Origin: Methylophilales bacterium UBA4017
Lineage (GTDB): Bacteria > Pseudomonadota > Gammaproteobacteria > Burkholderiales > Methylophilaceae
Reading direction: 5' to 3'
Length of the DNA stretch: 12,180 nucleotides
Assembly: GCA_002384685.1 (NCBI GenBank)
Contig: DGAZ01000007.1
Location: 1-12,180, forward strand
Under the pieces are notes generated by a model. That model did not search any database. It was not told the DNA's origin and saw nothing but the letters and a program-made list of their open reading frames with translations. Shown here one piece after another: positions 1 to 7,665 of the stretch (position 1 is the first letter of the stretch; each line of letters begins with the position of its first letter). The translations under genes were made by a program, and so were the position numbers.

Positions 1-3000
1 ATCATGGAATCGGTTAAGTGGGTCCTTGGGTCGTCTTCAGCAAAAGACATGAGAGGGGAGTCTATGGATTCCGTTATTTTTAATGGGACTGATACCCGGC
101 AAGCAATTGGAAGGGCCAGTGTTGAGCTTGTGTTCGACAATTCGAATGGAGCTGCACCTGCAGAATGGGCAAGTTATGCCGAAATATCGGTAAAACGCAT
201 CATCGAAAAAGAGAAGGGCTCTACCTATCAAATTAACAACACTACGGTTAGAAGAAAGGATGTCGCAGACCTATTTCTAGGAACAGGCTTAGGTGCAAGA
301 GGCTACGCTATGATTGGACAAAACACGGTTTCTCAAATAGTAGAGGCAAAACCTGAGGAGCTTAAGAATTACCTGGAAGAAGCTGCAGGAGTGAGTAAGT
401 ACAAAGAAAGAAGAAAAGAGACCGAGTTCAGGCTAAGAGATACACGCGACAACCTCGAACGAGTCAATGATTTATTGAGGGAAATAAACCAGCAAATTAC
501 TAAACTAGAATCCCAAGCCCAAACAGCTAAAAAGCATAATGACTTTCAGGAAAAGTTGAAATTAACCCGCGCACAGATTCATTTACTGAAAAAGCGCATA
601 GCCAATAGTGTATGGGAAGAGACGAAGGAAGCCGTTGCAAAAATAACCATTCAACTCGATAAATATAAAGCAGATCTTACCAACATAGAGGCGGCTGTTG
701 AAACTGCAAGGCAAGAGCATATACAAGCATCGGACTCAATCAACATTAGTCAGGCGAAATTTTATGAAATGAATTCCTCGGTCACTGATACAGAAAATAG
801 ACTAAATAATCTAAATGAAAAAATTGCAAGACTTGCTCAGCTAAAAGAAAGCAGCCAAAATAAATTCAATGAATATGAAAGCTTAAATGAACAGCTAACC
901 AACCAGCTCAACGAAAACGAAGCCGATTTATCCAAAAATCAGCAACGGATGACTGCGCTTTCCCAGCAGCTAGAAGAGAACCGAGAGCAGCATAACAATG
1001 CCGAGGATCATTTCAAAAAAGCGAACCAGTATTGGCAGGAAAGCAGTAAAAAACTTCAGTCTATGGTTGAGCAACTTAATGTTGAAAGCGCTACCGTAGA
1101 TCTATCAGAAGGTATTATTCGCGATTTAAACAGCCGTATTGCTTCACTAGGGGTTGAATTAAAAGGGCTTGAAAGTACATTGATCGAAGTTAACAAGCCA
1201 GAAGCTTTACAAGACTGTGAAGACGCCCTTAAGAATATGGTTACAGCGTTAGATGATGCCAATAGGCAACAGGCCAACCTAATTGAAACAGGCAATACTC
1301 TGAATGACTCCATATTGCTACTCAAGCAAGAAGTAAGTGAGGCGGAGATTAACATCAGCACACTTAAACAGATGGATAGTGAGGAGATTGATCCAAGTAA
1401 ATTGAATCATTGGCTGGATAGTATTGGCTCGACAGATAAAGAAAATATCTTTACCCATATTAAAATTAGCGATGGCTGGGAGGCCGCTTTAGGTAATATT
1501 TTAGGTCCTAAAATTAACGCCTACCAATCGATTGGCAAAAGTATTCCTAAGGAAAAAAGGCCCCCTTACTCTATTACGATTATTACATCCAAGAACTCGA
1601 TTAATATGCCAAGTAATAGCAAGTTAAAGTCCGCTCTCGATGTGGTAACCATTGCTAAAACAGAAATACAGCCGGCAATTCGTGAATGGCTTAACCATGT
1701 TTATATTGCTGAGCAAGAGGGCATAGAATTAGAAAGCAAAAAACTTAATCCTGGTGAGATATTAATTGCCAAAAATGGTGATGTTTATGGAATGAACTAT
1801 CAAATTCTTAATAAGGAATTTAGTGGTGAGAGTAATCATCTTCAGCGTATGAAAAAGATTGAAGTATTTGAGAAAAAACTTCCTGGCTTGAAAGAAAAGC
1901 TTCTGTTAGCTGACGGAGCCAGCACGAAAAATAAAAACAAACAGCAGGCGTTAAAAGAAAGTCTGGAGACCTTACAGACAAAGAAAATAAACCTTGAAGA
2001 ACAAAGAAACGCAGAGCTGATTGAATATAACAAACAATTAAATCTTGTCGAGGTTAATAAAAGTCGAGCCGAGGCAGTCAGAAAAGATATAGAAAACCTT
2101 TCGTTGCAAGTTAAGGATAGCATCCAAAAACTCAATGATAAAAAAGCTTCGATAATAAATATTAGCAAAAATATAGGGTCGATAAGGTCCGAAAATTCGA
2201 CGCATAATGACTTAAAGAACCAGGCGGAAAAGCTTTTTTCAGAGAAGCGCACCCTGTTTAATGAGAGCGAAAAATTAGAGCAAGAAATAGGTTACAACGT
2301 TAAGGTTCTGGTCAATAAAATTACTGATGTGCGGGATAGGTTGGATAGGCTTGCTAAAGATAAGGATGAGTTGTTAAGTCAATTGAATGAATCTAATGAT
2401 GATGGTCAGCACGACAACATAACCGAGTTGCGAGATGAATTAAAACGCAAATTAGAATTAAAAGAGAATGCAGAAAAAGAGCTTGTCCTCACAAGGGAGA
2501 GGGTGTCTGAAAAAGAAAGTAAATTAAGGATGAATGAAACCGCTCGATTAGAAGCGCAACATGCAATCAACCCAGTGACCGAATCACTTCAACAAGCAAG
2601 ACTTAATGAGCGGGAGGCGACCGTGGTATTTGAGCAGTGTTGCCAAGCACTTAATCAATGCAATATCACGGAAGATGTTTTAGATAAGGACCTAAAAGAC
2701 GGCATCGAATTACCTGATCTAGAAGAGCTTTACGAGACACTTGGGGAAAAAATAGAACGTTTGGGTCCGGTAAATTTAGCCGCCATATCAGAGCTAGAAG
2801 GTATCCGGGAAAGACAAACCTATATCCAGAAACAAGTACAGGACCTTCAGGATGCCTCAAAAACACTTCAAGATGCTATCCAAAAAATTGATGCCGAAAC
2901 CCGTGAAAAACTAAAATTAACCTACCAAGAGGTGAATAAAAACTTTAATGAGTTTTTCAAAACCTTGTTTAACGGCGGTCATGCTCAGCTCGAACTGCTT

Positions 3001-3378
3001 GGCCAAGAAATTCTTGATACCGGGATTCAGGTAGTAGCTCAGCCGCCTGGTAAAAAAAATACCACCATTCATTTGCTATCAGGTGGGGAAAAAGCAATGA
3101 CAGCAATAGCCCTCGTTTTTGCCTTATTTAAACTTAACCCTTCACCTTTTTGCCTTATGGATGAGGTGGATGCGCCACTGGACGACTCTAATACTGAGCG
3201 ATTTTGTGAGGTAGTTAAGAGCATGTCTAAAAACACACAATTTCTTTTTGTTTCGCACAATAAAGTAACGATGGAGATAGCCGAGCAGCTTATAGGGGTA
3301 ACGATGCAAGAGCCTGGAGTATCGAGAATTGTCGAAGTTGATCTTCAGCAGATTCAATCAATGGAGTTATCGGAATAA
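1..3378 (+). CDS. smc: Chromosome partition protein Smc (5'-truncated by window edge)
   Basis: This is the SMC ATPase that dimerises and, with ScpA and ScpB, compacts and segregates the nucleoid. The reading frame is open from base 1. The first residues (IMESVKWVLG, then RGESM and VIFNG) match the part of Smc just after the Walker A loop, so about 40 N-terminal residues including Walker A lie upstream; the ATG at 4 is internal. Numbering from that ATG, the N-terminal head runs to about 130. It is followed by a long Glu/Lys/Gln-rich coiled coil, a globular hinge at about 460-620, the returning coiled coil, and the C-terminal head. That head has the ABC signature LSGGE at about 1025 and Walker B FCLMDEVDAPLDD with D1053/E1054, then the SHN switch. 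The hinge resembles the beta/gammaproteobacterial type. The usual GESSAK after Walker A reads GSSSAK here. It heads the zipA-ligA block; its promoter is outside the window. Confidence 0.97.
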   Translation: MMESVKWVLGSSSAKDMRGESMDSVIFNGTDTRQAIGRASVELVFDNSNGAAPAEWASYAEISVKRIIEKEKGSTYQINNTTVRRKDVADLFLGTGLGARGYAMIGQNTVSQIVEAKPEELKNYLEEAAGVSKYKERRKETEFRLRDTRDNLERVNDLLREINQQITKLESQAQTAKKHNDFQEKLKLTRAQIHLLKKRIANSVWEETKEAVAKITIQLDKYKADLTNIEAAVETARQEHIQASDSINISQAKFYEMNSSVTDTENRLNNLNEKIARLAQLKESSQNKFNEYESLNEQLTNQLNENEADLSKNQQRMTALSQQLEENREQHNNAEDHFKKANQYWQESSKKLQSMVEQLNVESATVDLSEGIIRDLNSRIASLGVELKGLESTLIEVNKPEALQDCEDALKNMVTALDDANRQQANLIETGNTLNDSILLLKQEVSEAEINISTLKQMDSEEIDPSKLNHWLDSIGSTDKENIFTHIKISDGWEAALGNILGPKINAYQSIGKSIPKEKRPPYSITIITSKNSINMPSNSKLKSALDVVTIAKTEIQPAIREWLNHVYIAEQEGIELESKKLNPGEILIAKNGDVYGMNYQILNKEFSGESNHLQRMKKIEVFEKKLPGLKEKLLLADGASTKNKNKQQALKESLETLQTKKINLEEQRNAELIEYNKQLNLVEVNKSRAEAVRKDIENLSLQVKDSIQKLNDKKASIINISKNIGSIRSENSTHNDLKNQAEKLFSEKRTLFNESEKLEQEIGYNVKVLVNKITDVRDRLDRLAKDKDELLSQLNESNDDGQHDNITELRDELKRKLELKENAEKELVLTRERVSEKESKLRMNETARLEAQHAINPVTESLQQARLNEREATVVFEQCCQALNQCNITEDVLDKDLKDGIELPDLEELYETLGEKIERLGPVNLAAISELEGIRERQTYIQKQVQDLQDASKTLQDAIQKIDAETREKLKLTYQEVNKNFNEFFKTLFNGGHAQLELLGQEILDTGIQVVAQPPGKKNTTIHLLSGGEKAMTAIALVFALFKLNPSPFCLMDEVDAPLDDSNTERFCEVVKSMSKNTQFLFVSHNKVTMEIAEQLIGVTMQEPGVSRIVEVDLQQIQSMELSE

Positions 3379-3382
3379 TCTT

Positions 3383-4444
3383 ATGAGTGACGTACAGCTG
3401 GCACTGCTAATTTTTGGGTTGATTATTATTATTATTATGATCATTCATAACTGGGCCCAAATCCGCAGTCATAAAAAGGTAAAAGCAAAGCTTGATTCAA
3501 CAACTATTGGGATTAGTGACGATAATGACCCACTTTTTCAATCGGCAGAATTCGAAGTTAATGAGGCATCCGTGGGCAACCCAAGCTCTCAATCAGAAGG
3601 ATCAGCAAAAATGATCTTCGATAACTTGCCTGACGGGATCTTTCCTGAAGTAGAGTCAGTTGCCTCGATAACATGTAGCGGCATTCAGGATAGCTTACAA
3701 CATCTATTTCTCGATAAAGTCTTAGCGATAAATGGGTTAAGAATATACATCAGAAATGGCAGTGATATCTGGGCCACTGAAAGTGCGGTTGAGGAAGGGG
3801 TGCGATTTAATCAAATTCTTATTGTTCAGCAGCTAGTATCAAGAAGTGGGCAGTTACAGCAAGAGTCTATCAACAGACTCCTTGATTATGTTAATGAGGT
3901 AAAAATTGCCGTTAATGGGACGTTATTTTGGCTCTTTAATGAAGAGATAAGCGTAGAAAGTAAAAAGTTAAATGATATGTGCAGAGAGGTTGATCGTGCA
4001 CTTTCTTTAAAAGTGCTACCGAAAAGTGATACCGCATTTCATCCTGCAGCGCTCATCGATTTTTTTAAGGACCCCAATATTAACAAACCCGATAATACTG
4101 TCCATAAGTTATTAAACTCTCAGAATCGGGAGGAAGTAATTTGCGAGATATTAAGCCTTTCTGGTAAACCACTAGAAATTAATTACGAAGCATTTATCCA
4201 AGGCATTATTTTCAAAATGGATGTACCCAATACTAAGAATATTACCCACGCCTTTAATGAAACGATTAAAATTATCAGGGAGTCATGCTCACAACTAAAC
4301 GGCACATTGGTTGATGTGGGAGGAAAGCCGATGAATGACGATTACATAAGTAAGGTTTATGTTTACCTGAAAGGTGTCGAGCAGAAAATGTTATCGAAAA
4401 AAATAATTCCTGGCAGTGAGTTAGCAAAAAAAATATTTTCCTGA
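3383..4444 (+). CDS. zipA: Cell division protein ZipA (FtsZ-anchoring)
   Basis: This is an inner-membrane protein that tethers FtsZ polymers to the membrane at the septum. The 353-residue product starts with an N-out membrane anchor at about 5-22, largely isoleucine, followed by a basic stretch (RSHKKVKAK) and a low-complexity acidic linker to about 75. The C-terminal part at about 270-353 (IIFKMDVPN, then GTLVDVGGKPM and PGSELAKKIFS) fits the ZipA FtsZ-binding domain in the form I associate with Betaproteobacteria. The central 80-260 region is longer and more divergent than in E. coli ZipA (328 aa). The ATG at 3383 is preferred over one at 3329 because it puts the anchor at the extreme N-terminus and avoids overlapping smc by about 50 bases; the ribosome site is weak (cggaat). 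It lies 4 bases after smc and overlaps the ligA start by one base, the expected smc-zipA-ligA order. Assignment rests on position and topology as much as on sequence. Confidence 0.85.
   Translation: MSDVQLALLIFGLIIIIIMIIHNWAQIRSHKKVKAKLDSTTIGISDDNDPLFQSAEFEVNEASVGNPSSQSEGSAKMIFDNLPDGIFPEVESVASITCSGIQDSLQHLFLDKVLAINGLRIYIRNGSDIWATESAVEEGVRFNQILIVQQLVSRSGQLQQESINRLLDYVNEVKIAVNGTLFWLFNEEISVESKKLNDMCREVDRALSLKVLPKSDTAFHPAALIDFFKDPNINKPDNTVHKLLNSQNREEVICEILSLSGKPLEINYEAFIQGIIFKMDVPNTKNITHAFNETIKIIRESCSQLNGTLVDVGGKPMNDDYISKVYVYLKGVEQKMLSKKIIPGSELAKKIFS
3422..3436 (+). repeat. (ATT)5 trinucleotide tract in the zipA membrane anchor
   Basis: Five consecutive ATT triplets lie in frame in zipA and encode five isoleucines of the N-terminal transmembrane helix, followed by ATG ATC ATT. 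Slippage here would change helix length by whole residues without breaking the frame. The tract is seen directly; any functional role is speculative. Confidence 0.7.
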
Positions 4445-6465
4445 TGAACCATAAAAACACCATAGAGCTGAGACTTGCTGAGCTAAAGGAGCTAATCTCA
4501 CAGCACAATTATAGTTACTATGTTCTTGATGACCCCACCATACCTGACGCTGAATTTGATAAATTATTTCTGGAAATTAAAACAATAGAAGAGCAATATT
4601 CTGATTTAATTACCCCTGATTCCCCCACGCAAAGAGTGGGTGGCCAACCTAATAAGTCATTCAAACAAATAACCCACCAACGGCCTATGCTATCGCTGGG
4701 CAATGCTTTTGATGAGGCAGATCTAAATGTCTTTGATAAGCGAATTAGAGAGGAGTTAGGAGCTGACGGTATTTCTTATATAGCCGAGCCAAAATTTGAT
4801 GGCCTTGCTGTAACTATTATGTATGTTAATGGAGAGCTTAACCTTGCAGCAACCCGAGGAGACGGAAGTGTGGGTGAGGATGTTACACACAATATAAAAA
4901 CCATAAAATCTATACCACTAAAGCTAGGTAAAACTGCACCCCAAGGAGTTATTGAGGTAAGGGGCGAGGTTATAATGCTGAAAAATGACTTTGAAGACTT
5001 GAACAAAAAGCAACTCTCAGCCAGCGAAAAAGTATTTGCCAACCCTAGAAATGCGGCCGCAGGAAGTCTAAGACAGCTTGATCCGTCAATAGCCGCATCA
5101 CGACCTTTGAGTTTTTATGCGTATAGCGTGTTTTGTGAAAATAAGAAATTAGACTCGCAACTGGAGGGGTTGGAGTTTTTAAGGCAACTATTGATACCGA
5201 CGAGCAGCCTAACAAAAAAAGTCGAGGGTGTGGAGGGAATGATTAACTTTTATAATGCAATAAATAACACAAGAGATAAGCTTCCTTTTGATATAGATGG
5301 GGTTGTTTACAAGGTTAACTCATTGAACATGCAAGACGAGCTGGGCTATGTATCTCGGGCACCGAGGTGGGCTATTGCGCATAAGTTTGCCGCCGAAGAG
5401 GCCATGACTACCATTATGGGTATCGATGTCCAGGTGGGTCGTACTGGGTCTATAACCCCAGTTGCTCGACTTAAGCCCGTGGTGGTAGCTGGAGTCACCG
5501 TAACCAATGCCACGCTTCACAATGAGGACGAGTTAAGGCGTAAAGATATTCATATTGGTGATTTTGTAATGGTCAGGAGAGCAGGGGATGTAGTGCCTGA
5601 GGTCATCAAAGTTGTCTATGAGAAAAGGCCCGAGCTGATAAAAAGATTTGAAATGCCGACAAGCTGCCCTGAATGCTCTAATATCCTTACCAAAGAAGAG
5701 GGGGAGGCTGTTCTAAGGTGTAATGCAGGCATGTTATGCCCCGCACAGCGAAAACAAAGCATCATGCATTTTGCATCAAGAAAAGCGATGGATATTGATG
5801 GGTTGGGAGAAAAAATTATTGACCAGCTAATAGAGTCGGGTTTAGTTATGTCCGTATCAGACCTATATAAAATCCAGGAGGACGACTTATTAAAATTAGA
5901 CCGTTTTGCTAAAAAATCCGCTGAAAATCTTATAGCATCGATAGAAAAATCAAAGAAAACAACGCTGGGTAAATTTATTTACGCATTAGGCATAAGGAAT
6001 GTTGGGGAAGCAACGGCCTACGACTTAGCAAAGCAATTTGGCTCAATGGATAAGATTATGAATGCTAATAGAGAGTCCTTGCTTAATATCCATGATATAG
6101 GACCCACAGTAGCGACCTCTATCGAAAAATACTTTCATACAGAGACAAACAGGCAGCAAGTGAGCATACTCCTTGATGAGGGGTTACAATGGGAGCCAGT
6201 CGAAGAGGGGGCAGGGATCGTCAGCAATGAACTTGATGGTCTAACCTTTGTCTTGACAGGGTCGCTTAGCAACCTAAAAAGGGATGAGGCTAAAGATCTC
6301 ATTCTTGCTTGTGGAGGCACAGTTTCTGGTTCAGTTTCAAAGAAAACCCATTACGTTGTAGCTGGTCTTGATGCTGGAAGCAAGCTCGATAAGGCAAATG
6401 CGCTTGGTGTTGAGGTAATCGGCGAAGACAAATTATTACAATTAACAAAAAAAAGGCTAATATGA
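4444..6465 (+). CDS. ligA: NAD+-dependent DNA ligase LigA
   Basis: This enzyme seals nicks in duplex DNA during replication and repair, using NAD+ to form a ligase-adenylate. The 673-residue product has the full bacterial LigA layout. The N-terminal Ia domain (about 1-70) contains the YSYYVLD and IPDAEFDKL motifs. In the adenylation domain the nucleophilic lysine is K117 in the KFDG motif, followed by TRGDG (137-141), VRGEV (172-176) and a second active-site motif FDIDGVVYK (282-290). The OB fold (about 325-400) contains VGRTGSITPVA. A four-cysteine zinc site is formed by C408, C411, C426 and C432. Helix-hairpin-helix repeats follow (about 445-580), and a C-terminal BRCT domain (about 594-673) has TFVLTGSL and GGTVSGSVSKKTHYVV. 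All key residues are present and the length is typical. The start overlaps the zipA stop as TGATG with no clear ribosome site, which implies translational coupling. The end overlaps the next gene by four bases. Confidence 0.98.
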   Translation: MNHKNTIELRLAELKELISQHNYSYYVLDDPTIPDAEFDKLFLEIKTIEEQYSDLITPDSPTQRVGGQPNKSFKQITHQRPMLSLGNAFDEADLNVFDKRIREELGADGISYIAEPKFDGLAVTIMYVNGELNLAATRGDGSVGEDVTHNIKTIKSIPLKLGKTAPQGVIEVRGEVIMLKNDFEDLNKKQLSASEKVFANPRNAAAGSLRQLDPSIAASRPLSFYAYSVFCENKKLDSQLEGLEFLRQLLIPTSSLTKKVEGVEGMINFYNAINNTRDKLPFDIDGVVYKVNSLNMQDELGYVSRAPRWAIAHKFAAEEAMTTIMGIDVQVGRTGSITPVARLKPVVVAGVTVTNATLHNEDELRRKDIHIGDFVMVRRAGDVVPEVIKVVYEKRPELIKRFEMPTSCPECSNILTKEEGEAVLRCNAGMLCPAQRKQSIMHFASRKAMDIDGLGEKIIDQLIESGLVMSVSDLYKIQEDDLLKLDRFAKKSAENLIASIEKSKKTTLGKFIYALGIRNVGEATAYDLAKQFGSMDKIMNANRESLLNIHDIGPTVATSIEKYFHTETNRQQVSILLDEGLQWEPVEEGAGIVSNELDGLTFVLTGSLSNLKRDEAKDLILACGGTVSGSVSKKTHYVVAGLDAGSKLDKANALGVEVIGEDKLLQLTKKRLI

Positions 6466-7325
6466 AACGAGAATCTACATTAAGTTATATCTTTATTTTA
6501 TTGTTTTCTAATGGAGTTTATGCATACGATGCAAATAATAAATGTGAAAATTTACTCAATGCTGGGGCCAATGAAAAAGCCATAGAGGAATCAAAAAAAC
6601 TTGAACATAAGTACGATGCTAACTTTTGCGCCGCAAAAGCCTATTACCGTAATGGAAATCTAAAGGCATCCATCGCAGCGTTTGATGAAAGCCTAAAATA
6701 CCCTGATTTACCTATAGATCAACTGTTTGCCTACCTTTACAAAGGTATAGCCGAGAGAGACATAGGGGAATTAAAGACTTCGTCAGCGACATTTACCAAG
6801 GGCTTAGACACAGCAGCTCTAGGGAACAGTAAATACATGCAAATGGAGCGTAAATTCTTATATCAACTGGGTAATAATGCCATTAAGGATAAAAACGGAT
6901 TTGATGCTGTCGACTTTTATAGTAAATCACTGGTTATATCATCGAACGATGACGAGCGTGCAGAAGGTTTTGCGGGGCTTTCAGTTGCTTATTTTCAGTC
7001 AAATAAGATAGACCAGGCCATTGAAAATGGGGTCAAAGCTTCAACCACCTACCAACGAACCGGCAAATTAAGTGAATACGCAGATATGCAGCTAACTTTA
7101 GCCTCCTACGAGTCATTAAATGCTAATTACCCTCGCTCCCTTAGACTTCTACAGTCTATTGAAAATTTTGCCAAGACAAATGGAAGTCAGTATTACGAAG
7201 CTAAAGCCCTGATCGCTATGTCGGATGTATATGACTTATCTAAACAGCCAAAATTAGCTAGTGAGGCTCTGGATAAAGGGGAGGCTATTGCGAAGGCAAT
7301 AGGGGCTGCTGATTTACTCCGATAA
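6462..7325 (+). CDS. Exported TPR-like helical repeat protein of unknown function
   Basis: The 287-residue product has a signal peptide: a basic start (MKR), a hydrophobic core (YIFILLFSN) and a probable type I cleavage after VYA at residue 21. It is therefore likely periplasmic, with no lipobox cysteine at the cleavage point. The remainder is alpha-helical with several TPR-like units, for example around 52-80 (AKAYYRNGNLKASIAAFDESL), 88-120, 130-160 and 166-200 (GLSVAYFQSNKIDQAIE). The only cysteines, C28 and C56, lie early in the mature protein and could form a disulfide. The start overlaps the ligA stop as ATGA and has an AAAAGG ribosome site inside the ligA end, so it is co-transcribed with ligA. 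I recognise no enzymatic domain. TPR proteins usually mediate protein-protein contacts; the partner cannot be told from here. Confidence 0.85.
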   Translation: MKRESTLSYIFILLFSNGVYAYDANNKCENLLNAGANEKAIEESKKLEHKYDANFCAAKAYYRNGNLKASIAAFDESLKYPDLPIDQLFAYLYKGIAERDIGELKTSSATFTKGLDTAALGNSKYMQMERKFLYQLGNNAIKDKNGFDAVDFYSKSLVISSNDDERAEGFAGLSVAYFQSNKIDQAIENGVKASTTYQRTGKLSEYADMQLTLASYESLNANYPRSLRLLQSIENFAKTNGSQYYEAKALIAMSDVYDLSKQPKLASEALDKGEAIAKAIGAADLLR

Positions 7326-7343
7326 ACTAGATCCATACTTAAT

Positions 7344-7374
7344 TTTACATAATATACATTATACGAACTATAAT
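7344..7374 (+). promoter_or_regulatory. Putative sigma-70 promoter for the 37-codon gene
   Basis: A perfect -10 hexamer TATAAT lies at 7369-7374. A -35-like TTTACA at 7344-7349 matches the consensus at five of six positions, but the 19-base spacer is longer than the ideal 17. A start around 7381 would give a leader of about 17 bases before the ATG at 7398. The surrounding gap is very AT-rich, so chance matches are easier here than elsewhere. The signal supports separate expression of the small gene, independent of read-through from ligA. Confidence 0.45.
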
Positions 7375-7383
7375 AACTACAAC

Positions 7384-7390
7384 AGAGAGG
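7384..7390 (+). promoter_or_regulatory. Ribosome binding site of the 37-codon gene
   Basis: The purine run AGAGAGG ends 7 bases before the ATG at 7398. It contains the Shine-Dalgarno-like GAGG core and is the main evidence that this very short reading frame is translated. Confidence 0.55.
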
Positions 7391-7397
7391 ATAAGTG

Positions 7398-7511
7398 ATG
7401 GAAAATAACAAACAATGTGGCTGTAAATGGCATACCCTGTTTCGCTGTGCATTGGGTACGGCATTCTACGTATTAGGGATTCTTGCATTTATTAAATACC
7501 TATTAGGTTAA
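7398..7511 (+). CDS. Small single-span membrane protein, 37 aa, Cys/His-rich head
   Basis: This short reading frame (37 residues plus TAA) is preceded by a good ribosome site and a plausible promoter. The first half is polar and basic with three cysteines and a histidine (C7, C9, H12, C17 in QCGCKWHTLFRC). The second half, about residues 18-36, is one hydrophobic stretch (ALGTAFYVLGILAF, then IKYLLG) long enough to cross the inner membrane. The basic N-terminal part suggests an N-in topology. The Cys-x-Cys-x2-His-x4-Cys spacing could hold a metal or take part in redox chemistry, but this is only suggested by composition. It sits 72 bases after the TPR-like gene in the same direction and is the last plus-strand gene before the convergent gap. 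I do not recognise the family. Confidence 0.6.
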   Translation: MENNKQCGCKWHTLFRCALGTAFYVLGILAFIKYLLG

Positions 7512-7629
7512 TACAGCTCAATTAATAAACAAATGAATTAAGACAATATTTAAATTGTACGTTTGACTGGATAGTTCACAGGTCTGATAAGTACGAATAG
7601 TGTGACGCGTTTGTTTGTGTGAAATATAT

Positions 7630-7641
7630 TGTTAAAGAGCA
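7630..7641 (-). promoter_or_regulatory. rrn-type boxA antitermination motif (minus strand)
   Basis: Read on the minus strand these bases are TGCTCTTTAACA, identical over 12 positions to the boxA of E. coli rRNA operon leaders, where NusB/S10 load on nascent RNA. It is followed by ATATATTTCAC. It lies about 22 bases past the fumarase stop codon, in the direction of fumarase transcription, and no rRNA gene is visible next to it. It may be a functional Nus-factor site in the operon's 3' end, a relic of an rRNA operon leader or spacer, or chance. The sequence match is certain; the function is not. Confidence 0.4.
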
Positions 7642-7665
7642 CAACTTCGATACAACGCTTGTGCT
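7638..7665 (-). terminator. Inverted repeat at the fumarase stop codon, possible weak terminator
   Basis: On the minus strand, AGCACAA pairs perfectly with TTGTGCT across a 14-base loop. The 5' arm starts within the TAG stop codon of the fumarase gene. The 3' arm is followed by CTTTAACAATATATTT, which has only a short T run, so it is not a classical strong intrinsic terminator. A competing small hairpin (ACAA-GCG-TTGT) lies within the 5' half. It is the best candidate for the 3' end of the minus-strand operon and could also act from the plus side. The last four bases of the stem are the first four of the boxA-like motif. Confidence 0.35.

Noticed and set aside
28..42. GSSSAK in Smc instead of the usual GESSAK
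   Set aside because: A single substitution outside the catalytic motifs; the rest of the head is conserved, so it is not evidence of an inactive protein.
3329..3382. In-frame upstream ATG that would extend ZipA by 18 residues
   Set aside because: It lies inside the conserved end of smc and adds a polar segment ahead of the membrane anchor. The ATG at 3383 fits ZipA topology and ordinary gene spacing.
7521..7562. Weak A/T inverted repeats (TTAAT/ATTAA, ACAAT/ATTGT) after the small gene as a plus-strand terminator
   Set aside because: Stems are 5 bp, all or mostly A-T, with no following T tract; this is expected by chance in AT-rich DNA.
7512..7663. Possible rRNA operon remnant or rRNA gene start
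   Set aside because: Apart from boxA I see no 16S 5' sequence or other rRNA segment here, so no rRNA feature is called. The boxA match is reported on its own.
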